Source: Sphaerothrix gracilis (lineage in GTDB: Bacteria > Cyanobacteriota > Cyanobacteriia > Phormidesmidales > Phormidesmidaceae). Taken from it: 64,000 bases of DNA. Position 1 is the stretch's first letter; every line of letters begins with the position of its first letter. Below the pieces are notes generated by a model. The model was not told where the DNA came from and made no database searches. It saw only the letters and a list, made by a program, of their open reading frames with translations. A program made the position numbers and the translations under genes. The stretch spans positions 171,626-235,625 of the forward strand of contig NZ_JASATW010000010.1 in NCBI RefSeq assembly GCF_030405905.1, in the 5' to 3' direction. Below, in pieces: positions 35,268 through 43,673 of the stretch.

Positions 35268-35667
35268 CTCCTGGCAGCGACCTAACGATCTATAAAAGAG
35301 CTCAACCCTTCAGCATCACTCTAGGAACTTGCGGCTTTCGGTACCTCTATCCCAGGCGAGAGGCATTTTTCACTATTAAGATAGACGACAAAATGCTTTG
35401 TGGAAAAGCCTGCTAAAATCTCTATCTCTTCTAGGTAGAAAAGCCAGCAAACATTTTTGCCTAATTAGAATGTTGAATGCTGTTTTGACGTTTTCAAATA
35501 GCTAGCTCAAAATCTGACAGGAAATCTACTGATAGTAAATTCACCAAGATTAAGGCTATATGTTCACAACTATCCTTAGGCGGGAACGATAAAAATCACA
35601 GCTATAAAGTTGTCGGCACCAAGTTTCTACGGAAAAGCTTTAGATCTTGTGATGGAAGTAGCGATAA
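35268..35667. other. AT-rich 5' region of the sensor kinase, no gene seen
   Basis: Four hundred bases upstream of the kinase start at 35668 with no convincing reading frame, RNA gene or strong terminator. Composition is AT-rich like the kinase gene itself, and no HIP1 site occurs. With the MITE-like element it forms the control region shared by the rhodopsin and kinase genes. Confidence 0.5.
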
Positions 35668-37341
35668 ATGAAGTTGATTTCTCGAAAGCTGAACCGTCTA
35701 ACTAATAAGTATTTAAGATTACTGCTTACAGCGGCTGTAGTTTTGAGCCTAATGTTAGTAGCTTTAGGTAGTTGGAATGTTTGGAATATCTCCCGTAACT
35801 TCGAAAACATTATTGCTACAGAATTTCGGCTTCAGCAAACAAGCAGCAAGATTATTCACCTAGATGAGGTGTTAACTATGTCTGCGCGAATGGCGGCGGC
35901 CACGGGTGATTCAACCTGGGAGACTCGCTATCGTCGCTTTGAACCTCAGCTTGACACAGCCATCAAGCAGGCAATCCAGTTAGCCCCTGAAACCTATGCG
36001 AATCATGCAGTTCAAACGGATGCAGCCAACGCGAAGCTGGTCAATATGGAGAACCGAGCCTTTAAACTCGTCGATCAGGGACAGCCCGATCGGGCTTTAG
36101 CTTTACTGCTGAGTGATACTTACACAAACCAAAAAGAAATTTATGCTGACGGCATGAATCAGACGATTGATACCTTACAGACAAGAATTAGGCTAAACCT
36201 AGAAACTTATAGTTCAGAGCTATCTCAATCGAGCCTGTTCAGCATAGTTAGTTTTAGCATTTTGATGTCAGCATGGCTGACAATTCTTGTTTTAGTAAAT
36301 CAATATGTACGTCAAAGAAATCAGGCAGAAAAAAGGTTACATATAGCCAAAACTGAACTAGAGCATACCAATAAAAGCTTAGAGACTTCACAAGTAGTCC
36401 TACGGCAAAAAACACAGATTCTTGCAGCTTCTCTTCAGGAATTACAGGAAACCCAACTAAAGATGATTCAGGCTGAAAAGATGTCAAGCCTGGGGCAGCT
36501 AGTTGCTGGCGTTGCCCATGAAATCAATAATCCAGTTAATTTTATTCACGGTAATCTTTCCTGTCTTCGTACATATATTGAAGACTTATTAGACTTAATT
36601 CAGCTTTATCAAAATAAAAGCTGTTTTTCAGAGCCTGAAATCAGGTCTAAAGCTATCAGCATTGATCTCATCTTTTTACAGCAAGATTTGCCAAAAATGC
36701 TCGACTCTATGAAGCTAGGGACTGAGCGCATTCAACAAATAGTATTGTCTTTAAGAAACTTTTCTCGCATGGATGAAGCCGCCTTTAAAGCAGTTGATAT
36801 TCACGAGGGAATTGAAAGTACTCTATTACTTCTAGGACATCGCCTCAAACATAAAGCAAATTTTTCTGAGATTGAAGTTATTACAGACTATAAAACTATA
36901 CCAGAGGTGGAATGCTATCCCGGGCAACTAAACCAGGTTCTGATGAATATATTGACAAATGCTATTGATGCTTTAGAAGACGTTCAGACTAATCAGATTG
37001 CTAAGCATTCCCAGATCACAATACGTACATCATGCATTGTGAGAAATGGCGCAGAATGGATAAAAATCTCAATTATTGATAATGGATGCGGTATACCTGA
37101 AGAGATTCAAAAACGCATATTTGATCCATTCTTTACTACGAAGCCCGTCGGCAAAGGTACGGGGATGGGAATGTCTATTAGCTATCAAATTATCACTGAA
37201 AAGCACGGGGGCAAATTGGAGTGCTTTTCTAGAATCGGATATGGCACTGAGTTTGTGATTCAGATCCCGGTTAAACAAGCTAAACCGAGCAAAGGGGTAG
37301 ACAAGCTAAATGGCTATTCCTTGATAACGCACTTGAGCTAG
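35668..37341 (+). CDS. Membrane-bound sensor histidine kinase
   Basis: A 557-residue kinase. A first helix (about 18-40) and a second (about 189-212) flank a helical extracytoplasmic sensor of about 150 residues. A coiled coil (about 215-270) leads to the HisKA box GVAHEINNPVNFIHGNLSCL with H284. The ATPase domain has NQVLMNILTNAIDAL, IDNGCGIPEEI and GKGTGMGMSISYQI. This HEINNPV subtype is common in cyanobacteria. No receiver is fused or adjacent. The gene is clearly more AT-rich than its surroundings and lacks HIP1 sites, which suggests a foreign or younger origin. It is divergent from the rhodopsin gene; a functional link is possible but unproven. Confidence 0.88.
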   Translation: MKLISRKLNRLTNKYLRLLLTAAVVLSLMLVALGSWNVWNISRNFENIIATEFRLQQTSSKIIHLDEVLTMSARMAAATGDSTWETRYRRFEPQLDTAIKQAIQLAPETYANHAVQTDAANAKLVNMENRAFKLVDQGQPDRALALLLSDTYTNQKEIYADGMNQTIDTLQTRIRLNLETYSSELSQSSLFSIVSFSILMSAWLTILVLVNQYVRQRNQAEKRLHIAKTELEHTNKSLETSQVVLRQKTQILAASLQELQETQLKMIQAEKMSSLGQLVAGVAHEINNPVNFIHGNLSCLRTYIEDLLDLIQLYQNKSCFSEPEIRSKAISIDLIFLQQDLPKMLDSMKLGTERIQQIVLSLRNFSRMDEAAFKAVDIHEGIESTLLLLGHRLKHKANFSEIEVITDYKTIPEVECYPGQLNQVLMNILTNAIDALEDVQTNQIAKHSQITIRTSCIVRNGAEWIKISIIDNGCGIPEEIQKRIFDPFFTTKPVGKGTGMGMSISYQIITEKHGGKLECFSRIGYGTEFVIQIPVKQAKPSKGVDKLNGYSLITHLS

Positions 37342-37376
37342 TCACTGCTGGCTGTAAAGTTCAAGAGGCAAGTAGC

Positions 37377-37706
37377 TTAGTTACCGCAGCAGCGATCGAT
37401 GCCGAGACTGTCTAGGAGCAGGTCACCAACAGCATTGGCGATCGCAAACTCACTGTAAAAACTTTTAGAGAAATCAAAGCCCTGCATCTCTGTTAAGATA
37501 GCCATGACCAGCGCATTCAGGTCGTTTTCGCCCTCCATTCGCTGCCGCACAAAGACCTGACTGGCTCTTTGTGCAATGTTCTGATTGACGGCTTCTGGCA
37601 AAAATTCCTCATCTAGCCATCTTTGTAGAGCCGCCTGTAACCATTCCCCTTCCTGAGAAGGGTTTTCAGCCGGGGGGAGCGTGACAGATTCAATCGGTTC
37701 AGCCAT
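37377..37706 (-). CDS. Conserved-type small acidic protein
   Basis: A 109-residue, acidic, helical protein of unknown function. Visible features are EWLQAALQRWLDEEFLPEA, QRASQVFVRQRMEGENDLNA and a C-terminal Cys pair (RCCGN). No signal peptide or catalytic motif is seen. It is divergent from aat with only 26 bases between start codons, so the two must share control sequences. The neat ATG start and the biased composition make it a likely real gene. Confidence 0.65.
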   Translation of the reverse strand: MAEPIESVTLPPAENPSQEGEWLQAALQRWLDEEFLPEAVNQNIAQRASQVFVRQRMEGENDLNALVMAILTEMQGFDFSKSFYSEFAIANAVGDLLLDSLGIDRCCGN

Positions 37707-37732
37707 TAAAATCTCGGATTTACATCTGGCCG

Positions 37733-38320
37733 ATGTCGTTTAATATTCCTGCCATTGTTGAAGGCTATGCTAAGGGCTACTTCCTGATGGCAGACAACAC
37801 GGGCGGCAATCTTACCTGGTATTCTAGCCGACAGCGCACCTTAATTCCGCTAGACGAGCGATTTCGTTACCCCAAATCTCTACGTCGCCACCTCAACCAA
37901 GACCGCTTTTCGGTTTCAGTCAATCGTGCTTTTCCGGCAGTGGTTGAGGGCTGTGCTAATCGAGACTCTACCTGGATTTCTGATGAGCTAAAGCAGATTT
38001 ACTGGGCGCTACATCAGAACGGAGTTGCCTACAGTTTTGAAACCTGGCAGGGAGATGAGCTAGCGGGCGGTATTTTGGGACTTGTCATTGGTGGAGCCTT
38101 CATCGGGGAATCAATGTTTTATCGCATCCCGGAAGGGTCTAAAGTGGCGATGGTGAAGCTAGTAGAAAGACTGCGATCGCGCGAATTTGTCCTGTTCGAT
38201 GCCCAAATGATGAACCCGCATTTAGCCCGCTTTGGGGCATATGTAGTTTCCAATCGAGCTTACCAAAATCTGCTTAAACTTGCTCTCCAGCGGCAGTGTA
38301 GCCTGATGGAAACTAGCTGA
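37733..38320 (+). CDS. aat: Leucyl/phenylalanyl-tRNA-protein transferase
   Basis: A 195-residue enzyme that transfers Leu or Phe from tRNA to the N-terminus of proteins with basic first residues, marking them for ClpS/ClpAP-type degradation. The family signature is nearly complete: YAKGYFLMADNTGGNLTWYS, CANRDSTWISDEL, FETWQGDELAGGILG, the GGAFIGESMFYR block and VLFDAQMMNPHLARFGA. The usual HG.A-SxE motif is present as NGVAYSFETW. The length is normal for cyanobacteria. Confidence 0.92.
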   Translation: MSFNIPAIVEGYAKGYFLMADNTGGNLTWYSSRQRTLIPLDERFRYPKSLRRHLNQDRFSVSVNRAFPAVVEGCANRDSTWISDELKQIYWALHQNGVAYSFETWQGDELAGGILGLVIGGAFIGESMFYRIPEGSKVAMVKLVERLRSREFVLFDAQMMNPHLARFGAYVVSNRAYQNLLKLALQRQCSLMETS

Positions 38321-38357
38321 AGGATAGATTGAATTTGAAAGGCCCAAACCGCCTAAG

Positions 38358-38675
38358 CTAGTCGAGAGGCAGTCTGACAGCTGTGACATCAATAATCAAA
38401 GCGGGCTTTGCTGGTGCGCCTAGCCAGCGGCGAATAATAGCAAAGGGATTATACAAAATGCGCTTGGCAGGTATGACTGGGGGCAAAATTTCTATTAACA
38501 AATCATTCCCACCCAGTAAAAAATGGCGGCTGCGCAAGAGGTAGTTGCGCCAGTAGAAAGGCAGGCTGAAATAGAGGCTTCTCCAGCCAGCGGCCCCTAG
38601 CTTTTGCAGTATTAGGTAAAGTTTGCGGTGCCATAGCTGGTTGAGATGCTGAGAAAAGCCCTGACCGTACCCCAT
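38358..38675 (-). CDS. Small basic protein of unknown function
   Basis: A 105-residue protein rich in aromatic and basic residues (GAAGWRSLYFSLPFYWRNYLL; KRILYNPFAIIRRWLGAPAKP). No signal, Cys cluster or catalytic motif is seen. The aromatic/basic pattern suggests a membrane-surface or amphipathic protein. A different frame on the same strand (38503-38787) is open too, but its composition is less protein-like. It is convergent with aat, stops 37 bases apart. Confidence 0.5.
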   Translation of the reverse strand: MGYGQGFSQHLNQLWHRKLYLILQKLGAAGWRSLYFSLPFYWRNYLLRSRHFLLGGNDLLIEILPPVIPAKRILYNPFAIIRRWLGAPAKPALIIDVTAVRLPLD

Positions 38676-38744
38676 AAAATGCCCAAGTGGAAAAGACTAT
38701 TTTTTTCAGTGTATGCAGGCTGATAAACCCGTAACAGAGAGAAA

Positions 38745-39563
38745 CTACGTATCTCGCCGCTCTGTCACCAGCGTGAGGCTGATCCACCCGCCTTTCTCAT
38801 CGTAATAACGAATCATCCGCTGGCGCAAGCCGGGTTCTATCAGCCAGCCCACCTCCAAAAATAGAGGGGTACGAGGCTGAATTGTGCTTGGCCCCGTTGC
38901 AGAAGCGCCATCTGGCAGACACAAAACCCGCCCGCCTTGTTCAAACTGAATCAGTGAGCCTTGAATCTGGCCGGTAGATTCAATGAGCTGGGGTCTTTTG
39001 CCAATTTGGAGGCTTTGCCGCAGGCGATCGCCGCCAGTCCGTTCAATTTTGAGCTGAGTCTGATAGGTATCGTCGGGGCGCAGGTCAGGGTAGAGCGTCA
39101 CAGCTTCGCCGCGCCAGGTACCCAGCAGATCGTCAACTGTCAGGGGAGGTCGCTCAGGCGCATCTGAGCCTGCCCGCGCTTCTCGAATGAGCGTGAGCTG
39201 CCGCAGCTGGTTATCCTGACCGAAAATTTGGACGAGGCGCAGGCGGCGATCGCCCCAGATGAGCCCCAGTTCGGCGCCGAATTCAGAAAATGGCCCCCAC
39301 TGAATTGAACCTTGAGAGAAAGCACCGTTTTCAAAAAACAAAACGCCCTTACCCAGGGTGCGATACTCGTAGACCTGTTCGTTAGGAGCGTCATCAGCAG
39401 GTAGCTTCCGGACTGTCTGACGCATGGTTTCGCCTTGGTTGATTCCGGTAAGGGAGACGACGCTATCAATCTCTTCCAGCGCCTCTCCGGTTGGCGAAAA
39501 TCGCGTAAACGATCCTTGCCAAACCCCTTCGTTCTGAAATAACCGTTCCCACTGCGACGCCAT
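38745..39563 (-). CDS. DUF3598 family protein
   Basis: A 272-residue protein of the cyanobacterial DUF3598 family, thought to adopt a calycin-like barrel. It starts MASQWERLFQNEGVWQGSFT and has repeated beta-strand signatures (NQGETMRQTVRKL; VLFFENGAFSQGSIQWGPF; LLGTWRGEAVTLYPD). The last residues (GGWISLTLVTERR) are the usual end. Two similar halves, each opening with a G.W.G motif, suggest a double barrel. Calycin folds bind small hydrophobic ligands; in cyanobacteria related lyases handle bilins, but no specific ligand can be assigned here. Confidence 0.8.
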   Translation of the reverse strand: MASQWERLFQNEGVWQGSFTRFSPTGEALEEIDSVVSLTGINQGETMRQTVRKLPADDAPNEQVYEYRTLGKGVLFFENGAFSQGSIQWGPFSEFGAELGLIWGDRRLRLVQIFGQDNQLRQLTLIREARAGSDAPERPPLTVDDLLGTWRGEAVTLYPDLRPDDTYQTQLKIERTGGDRLRQSLQIGKRPQLIESTGQIQGSLIQFEQGGRVLCLPDGASATGPSTIQPRTPLFLEVGWLIEPGLRQRMIRYYDEKGGWISLTLVTERRDT

Positions 39564-39588
39564 AAACCTATTTGCTCAATTTGCAGTT

Positions 39589-40401
39589 CTATTGTCGCTG
39601 ACGACGGGAATAGAGGCTATAGCCGATAAAGGCAATTAGAATCATTGAGAAGGAAAAGAGCGTGGTTAGCGTCCCGACGGCGTAGAGGGCCGGCGAGGTG
39701 ACATTGGTGGTCATGCCGAAGATTTCTAACGGCAGGGTATTGTATTGTCCAGAGATGAGCGAGGTGCGGGTAAATTCATCGTAGGAAAGGGTGAAGCACA
39801 GCAGACCGACGCCTACCATGCTAGGTGCGATCAGCGGCAGGACGATTTCGCCAAAGGTGGTCAGGCCGTTTGCTCCTAAGTCCCGTGCGGCTTCTTCATA
39901 GGTGGGATTAAAGCGGTTGAAAACGCCAATCATAATCAAAAAGGCAATGGGGAGCGTCCAGGTAAGATGCGCTCCCAGCCCCGATGTAAACCAGTTGGTG
40001 GCAATGCCAAAAATCTGAAAGACAACGCCAATCCCCAACGAGATCAAGATACTGGGCACGATCAGGCTAGAAATCGTCAGGTAAAACACGGGTGTTGCCC
40101 CTTTAAAGCGCCGCCGAAACGCCAAGCTTGCCATCACCGCGCAGCTCACTGACAGCAGCATGACTAAAGCGCCTAGCAGCAGCGATCGCTGAAACGGCTC
40201 AATAAAGTTGCCGACGCGCTGTTCTTGAAAAACCTGACCCAGCCAGTAGAAACCAAAGCTTCTTACCGGAAAGGTCAGGGTACCCTCTGGCCCCTGCAGT
40301 GACAGAATAAAGATGGTGATCATCGGGCCGTAGAGAAACAGCACAAACAGCCCAAAAAAAGCTGCCAGCAGATAAAACATAGGCGATCGCTTGTGGCCCA
40401 C
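39589..40401 (-). CDS. ABC transporter permease, PotC type
   Basis: Inner-membrane permease with about six helices and the cytoplasmic EAA loop EEAARDLGANGLTTFGEIVL that docks on an ATPase. It matches the spermidine/putrescine (PotC) class. I place the start at the GTG at 40401, because AAGGAG lies about nine bases upstream, just past the PotB stop; a TTG at 40446 and an ATG at 40380 are alternatives. It follows the PotB-type gene directly. Neither an ATPase (PotA) nor a binding protein (PotD) is encoded within reach, so partners must be elsewhere. Confidence 0.88.
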   Translation of the reverse strand: MGHKRSPMFYLLAAFFGLFVLFLYGPMITIFILSLQGPEGTLTFPVRSFGFYWLGQVFQEQRVGNFIEPFQRSLLLGALVMLLSVSCAVMASLAFRRRFKGATPVFYLTISSLIVPSILISLGIGVVFQIFGIATNWFTSGLGAHLTWTLPIAFLIMIGVFNRFNPTYEEAARDLGANGLTTFGEIVLPLIAPSMVGVGLLCFTLSYDEFTRTSLISGQYNTLPLEIFGMTTNVTSPALYAVGTLTTLFSFSMILIAFIGYSLYSRRQRQ

Positions 40402-40423
40402 TTGAAATAGCTCCTTAACTGCC

Positions 40424-41281
40424 TTACAGCTCTTGACGAATATCAACGACGCGCAAAATTGAAACCACCAGCAGCAGCGTCACCAGCAGCAACAAAATAG
40501 CATTAGCGGCGGCCAGCGGATATTGCAGACTGCCGATTTGCGTTTGAATGAGCTTGCCAATGGAGGCTGCCTGACCGCCCCCCATCAGCCGCACCGTGAC
40601 GAATTCTCCCATTACCAGAGTCACGACGAAAATAGAGCCGATGGCAATTCCAGGCGCTGAAAGCGGCAAAATCACCTCTTGAAAAGTCTGCCGTCCTGAA
40701 GCGCCCATATCCTGGGCCGCCGTAATCAAGGTTCGATCAATTCGCATCAGGCTGTTAAAAATCGGCGCAATCATAAAAATGATGTAGAGATGCACCATAC
40801 CCAGCACCACCGCAAAGTCTGAGTAGAGCAAAAATTCTAAGGGCTGGTTCACTAAACCAAACTGCAGCAAGAGCTGATTCACTAACCCCTCTTTACCCAA
40901 AAGCGGTACCCAAGAAATCATGCGAATAATATTGGATGTCCAAAACGGAATGGTGCAGATCAGAAATAGAATGACCTGCCACCGTAGCCCCTCGACATAA
41001 AAGGAAAGAAAGTAAGCCACCGGATAGCCAATCAGCAGGGTAAACAGCCAGACCAAGGAGACAAACTTGAAGGTGTTGAGATAGGTCTTCAGCGTCACCT
41101 CTGACTGCAAAATGCTGAGGTAGTTTTCCAGTGAAAAGGCTGGCACCATAGCGTAGCCGTTGAACTGCCAAAAACTGACAACGGCAATCATGGCAATAGG
41201 AAACAGCAGGAAGAGGCAAAACACTAGCGTTTGCGGCGTTACGAGCAGATAGGATTGAACAGCTGTTCTTACTCTTGCCAT
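40424..41281 (-). CDS. ABC transporter permease, PotB type
   Basis: A 285-residue inner-membrane permease of the spermidine/putrescine class with about six helices. The EAA loop is ITAAQDMGASGRQTFQEVIL and the family start TPQTLVFCLFLLFPIAMIAV is visible. It pairs with the PotC-type permease just downstream to form the pore of a polyamine or related organic-cation importer. It is the first gene of the pair; upstream on the same strand lies a sulfotransferase, not the expected potA or potD. The substrate is inferred from family only. Confidence 0.88.
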   Translation of the reverse strand: MARVRTAVQSYLLVTPQTLVFCLFLLFPIAMIAVVSFWQFNGYAMVPAFSLENYLSILQSEVTLKTYLNTFKFVSLVWLFTLLIGYPVAYFLSFYVEGLRWQVILFLICTIPFWTSNIIRMISWVPLLGKEGLVNQLLLQFGLVNQPLEFLLYSDFAVVLGMVHLYIIFMIAPIFNSLMRIDRTLITAAQDMGASGRQTFQEVILPLSAPGIAIGSIFVVTLVMGEFVTVRLMGGGQAASIGKLIQTQIGSLQYPLAAANAILLLLVTLLLVVSILRVVDIRQEL

Positions 41282-41429
41282 CAGAAAAATTTTTGTGTGG
41301 ACTTTTCTTTGCGGAGCTATGCGGTCTCCGAATCATAAGCTTAATACGTTCTTATGAGCAGTCCAGCCACAAATCTGTATCAATTTTGACCATACGCCCG
41401 ACACACGGCTTTGGCAGTCTAGTTCAAGC

Positions 41430-42218
41430 CTATAAATACTTAGCGAACTGGGTTTTGCCAACGGTCTGCAAAATCTCTTCGTAGTTTTCAATAGCCTGAT
41501 CGAGCTTATTGGGAGAAATTTTTCTATGGCCACTTGAAATTTCAAAGGGAGCAATGTCTAAAAAATCGCATATTTTTTCTTTGTAGTAGTTTTGCGACTC
41601 TGGCGAATGGAATAGAGCTTCATAAGAAATATTCAAAACTCTATAAGGCTGGAGTTCATTCACAAAAGCCTGATGCTGTTTAAGCTCCTCGTCAAAGATC
41701 TCTAGCTCGCGAATTGTTTTGGAGGGGTCTAAATAAAGAGGCTGCGAGTCGGCTTTTCCTGTGGTTTTTTGTAGTGTAATTAATCCACTAGCCTTCATTC
41801 TCTCTAAAGATAAAAATCGCTTAAACTGATTTTCTCTATAGAGGTTAATGACCAGAATATCTTCTCTTTCTTTCAGGTAAGACGTTGCCTCTCTTCTTTT
41901 GAAGTTTAATGAAAAATCTTTGATGCCTATTGTTTTAACCTGTTGCCAATTTTTGAAATTGACTGGTTCTCCTTTTTTGATATGGGCCAAGGCGGAATAG
42001 GTATGGGCAGCATAGAACAAAATCTGGCTGGTGTAAATGAAGTCCAAATATTTGTCTACGGGTATTCTGCCAAAAGTAAAGCGTTTGTATAACTTATATG
42101 GAATCGTCCAGCCTCCTAAAACCTCTCCGTAGTTAGTAACTTGAGGATGAGCATTCAGCAGGTTAGCAAGATAATTGCTGCCGCTTCGACCCAATGTGAA
42201 AATGATGTGTTTTTGCAT
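41430..42218 (-). CDS. Sulfotransferase family protein
   Basis: A 262-residue protein with the PAPS-binding start IIFTLGRSGSNYLANLLNAH (5'-phosphosulfate loop) and the 3'-phosphate region VINLYRENQFKRFLSLERM. These enzymes move sulfate from PAPS to sugars or small molecules. The acceptor is unknown; cell-surface glycans or glycolipids are likely in cyanobacteria. The gene is much more AT-rich than most of the window and has no HIP1 site, pointing to horizontal transfer. No PAPS synthesis genes are nearby. Confidence 0.8.
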   Translation of the reverse strand: MQKHIIFTLGRSGSNYLANLLNAHPQVTNYGEVLGGWTIPYKLYKRFTFGRIPVDKYLDFIYTSQILFYAAHTYSALAHIKKGEPVNFKNWQQVKTIGIKDFSLNFKRREATSYLKEREDILVINLYRENQFKRFLSLERMKASGLITLQKTTGKADSQPLYLDPSKTIRELEIFDEELKQHQAFVNELQPYRVLNISYEALFHSPESQNYYKEKICDFLDIAPFEISSGHRKISPNKLDQAIENYEEILQTVGKTQFAKYL

Positions 42219-42303
42219 GACAAACCGAGGAGATCAATTGAACTTGTCAACTGCACCCAATTCCTAGAACCTTTTAGTTCCTTCAAATTAAGTTGATAAA
42301 ATG

Positions 42304-42346
42304 TACTGCTGAAAAAATATACTGCGCTTTGTTAAAGTCAGCAGTA
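42304..42346. repeat. 9-bp inverted repeat upstream of the sulfotransferase gene
   Basis: TACTGCTGA (42304-42312) and TCAGCAGTA (42338-42346) are exact complements around a 25-base AT-rich spacer, about 90 bases upstream of the sulfotransferase start. It could be an operator or a leader stem. No regulator is known. Confidence 0.4.
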
Positions 42347-42678
42347 GAAACTAATTTCAGGATTTTAAAAAACGAATTGACTTGATCTATTGACCGCGAA
42401 ATTTATCAGTATGTTTCCAGATTTATCTGCGTATTTACACTGCTTTTTAATCTCCATTTCACAATCAAAATATTGTCTGTGAAGCCGCCAGCCCAATCGT
42501 ATACGTCTACGTGATTATTTAAAACCAAAAGTAGGTATCCCTGGTAGTTCTTCTTTGCTTTGGCGCTACGGTGCGGCAGCACGGATACAGCGATCGCCGG
42601 GGGGCTACGCCCGGCTTGCTTAAAGCTAGCGCTTTAGCAATGCTCAAACGGTTTGAGAAAAAGCTGTTTATAAAGAAG

Positions 42679-42702
42679 ACCGATGAGCGGTAGCTCATCG
42701 GT
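42679..42702 (-). terminator. Likely terminator of the PEP-CTERM gene
   Basis: A perfect 10-bp stem (ACCGATGAGC and GCTCATCGGT) closes a four-base loop. On the minus strand the stem is followed by CTTCTTTATAAA, a weak T-rich tail, about 65 bases after the stop of the PEP-CTERM gene. Confidence 0.6.
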
Positions 42703-42768
42703 TCTCTGGAGAATCCCTACAAAATTGTGAGATGCTTTCTAGTTGCTTAGAACAAGGGCATCAGCTTT

Positions 42769-43461
42769 TTAAGCCTCTGCAGACGAGTTCTGCTTTCGCT
42801 TACGACGGAGCAAAGCCCCTAAGGTCAGCGCTGCGCCGGATCCCAAAATAGTGACGGGTTCAGGCACAAACTCAACCTCAGCGATCGCGCCGCCATCCGC
42901 TAAGAACACTTCAAACGAAGTCACTTCGTAGCCGACTAGCAGATCCTGCTCGGTTTCTGCGCCGAGACGAAAAATGGCCGAGGTGCCATCTGCAGCCACT
43001 TCTCCGCTCGGATTCGCTTGAATTTCTTCTTTCCCTAGCGTAGAGAAGAAAACTTTGACATAACTATCGACGTTGCCAATGTCTAAAAAGCTGAGTCGCC
43101 GCAGCCGTTGCCCATTTTCAGCATTATCCTTCAGAAAGTCAAAGCGAATCTGAGCATTTTCAGAACTATTGTCCGTAGTCAGAACGTTGCCGTAGCCAGC
43201 CCGCTCATCGAGCTTGAGTTTCTGACTGTTGAGAGAAGTAATCTTTAGGTATTGGGTAGTCTCCAATCCTTCGTATTCAAAAGTGATATCCTCGTGAGTT
43301 GTCCCTGCTTGAGCAGATAAATCTGGCTCATCAAAATCAACCGTGTAAGACCAAGTTTCTTGATTAAAAGGGCCTAAATTAACACCAATAGCTTCAGCCG
43401 GGAGAGCCGTTCCAAAAGCTGTACCCAAGCTGGCGAGGGCGACTAGTAGACGTTTCTTCAT
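42769..43461 (-). CDS. PEP-CTERM exported protein
   Basis: A 230-residue protein with a signal peptide (LLVALASLGTAFGTALPAEA), a beta-rich body and the C-terminal sorting signal FVPEPVTILGSGAALTLGAL followed by LLRRKRKQ. PEP-CTERM proteins are processed by an exosortase and end up at the surface or in extracellular matrix. No exosortase is in the window. The body sequence matches no family I recognise. A second PEP-CTERM protein lies at 54469-55272. Confidence 0.85.
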   Translation of the reverse strand: MKKRLLVALASLGTAFGTALPAEAIGVNLGPFNQETWSYTVDFDEPDLSAQAGTTHEDITFEYEGLETTQYLKITSLNSQKLKLDERAGYGNVLTTDNSSENAQIRFDFLKDNAENGQRLRRLSFLDIGNVDSYVKVFFSTLGKEEIQANPSGEVAADGTSAIFRLGAETEQDLLVGYEVTSFEVFLADGGAIAEVEFVPEPVTILGSGAALTLGALLRRKRKQNSSAEA

Positions 43462-43673
43462 GTTTAGCTGAGTAAGATTTACTACGATCGTCTCGCACCC
43501 AGATCTAAGTTAGCTCAGTGCTTCCGTAATTGCCGTCTCGTAAATTTACGGAAATTGTTCTTTTGCAGGTTTTTGGAGGGAGTCGAAGCGATGATAAATA
43601 TCAGTACTTAAACCAGGATTTTTGTATAAAAAAACACAAAATCTGTCTCGAAAGTAAAATTCGTTTGCTGGGG

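Larger units (their letters stand above)
42219..42768. other. 550-base AT-rich spacer with structured repeats
   Basis: No convincing gene. The part near 42219-42540 is AT-rich and holds the 9-bp dyad listed separately. Around 42590-42640 there is a HIP1 site, then hairpins: GCCGGG with CCCGGC flanking eight bases, and TTGCTTAAAGC with GCTTTAGCAA. These look like a short structured intergenic repeat. The terminator-like stem for the PEP-CTERM gene follows at 42679. Confidence 0.5.

Noticed and set aside
38503..38787. A 94-residue open frame on the minus strand
   Set aside because: It overlaps both the DUF3598 gene end and the small basic protein in another frame, with no conserved feature; treated as chance.
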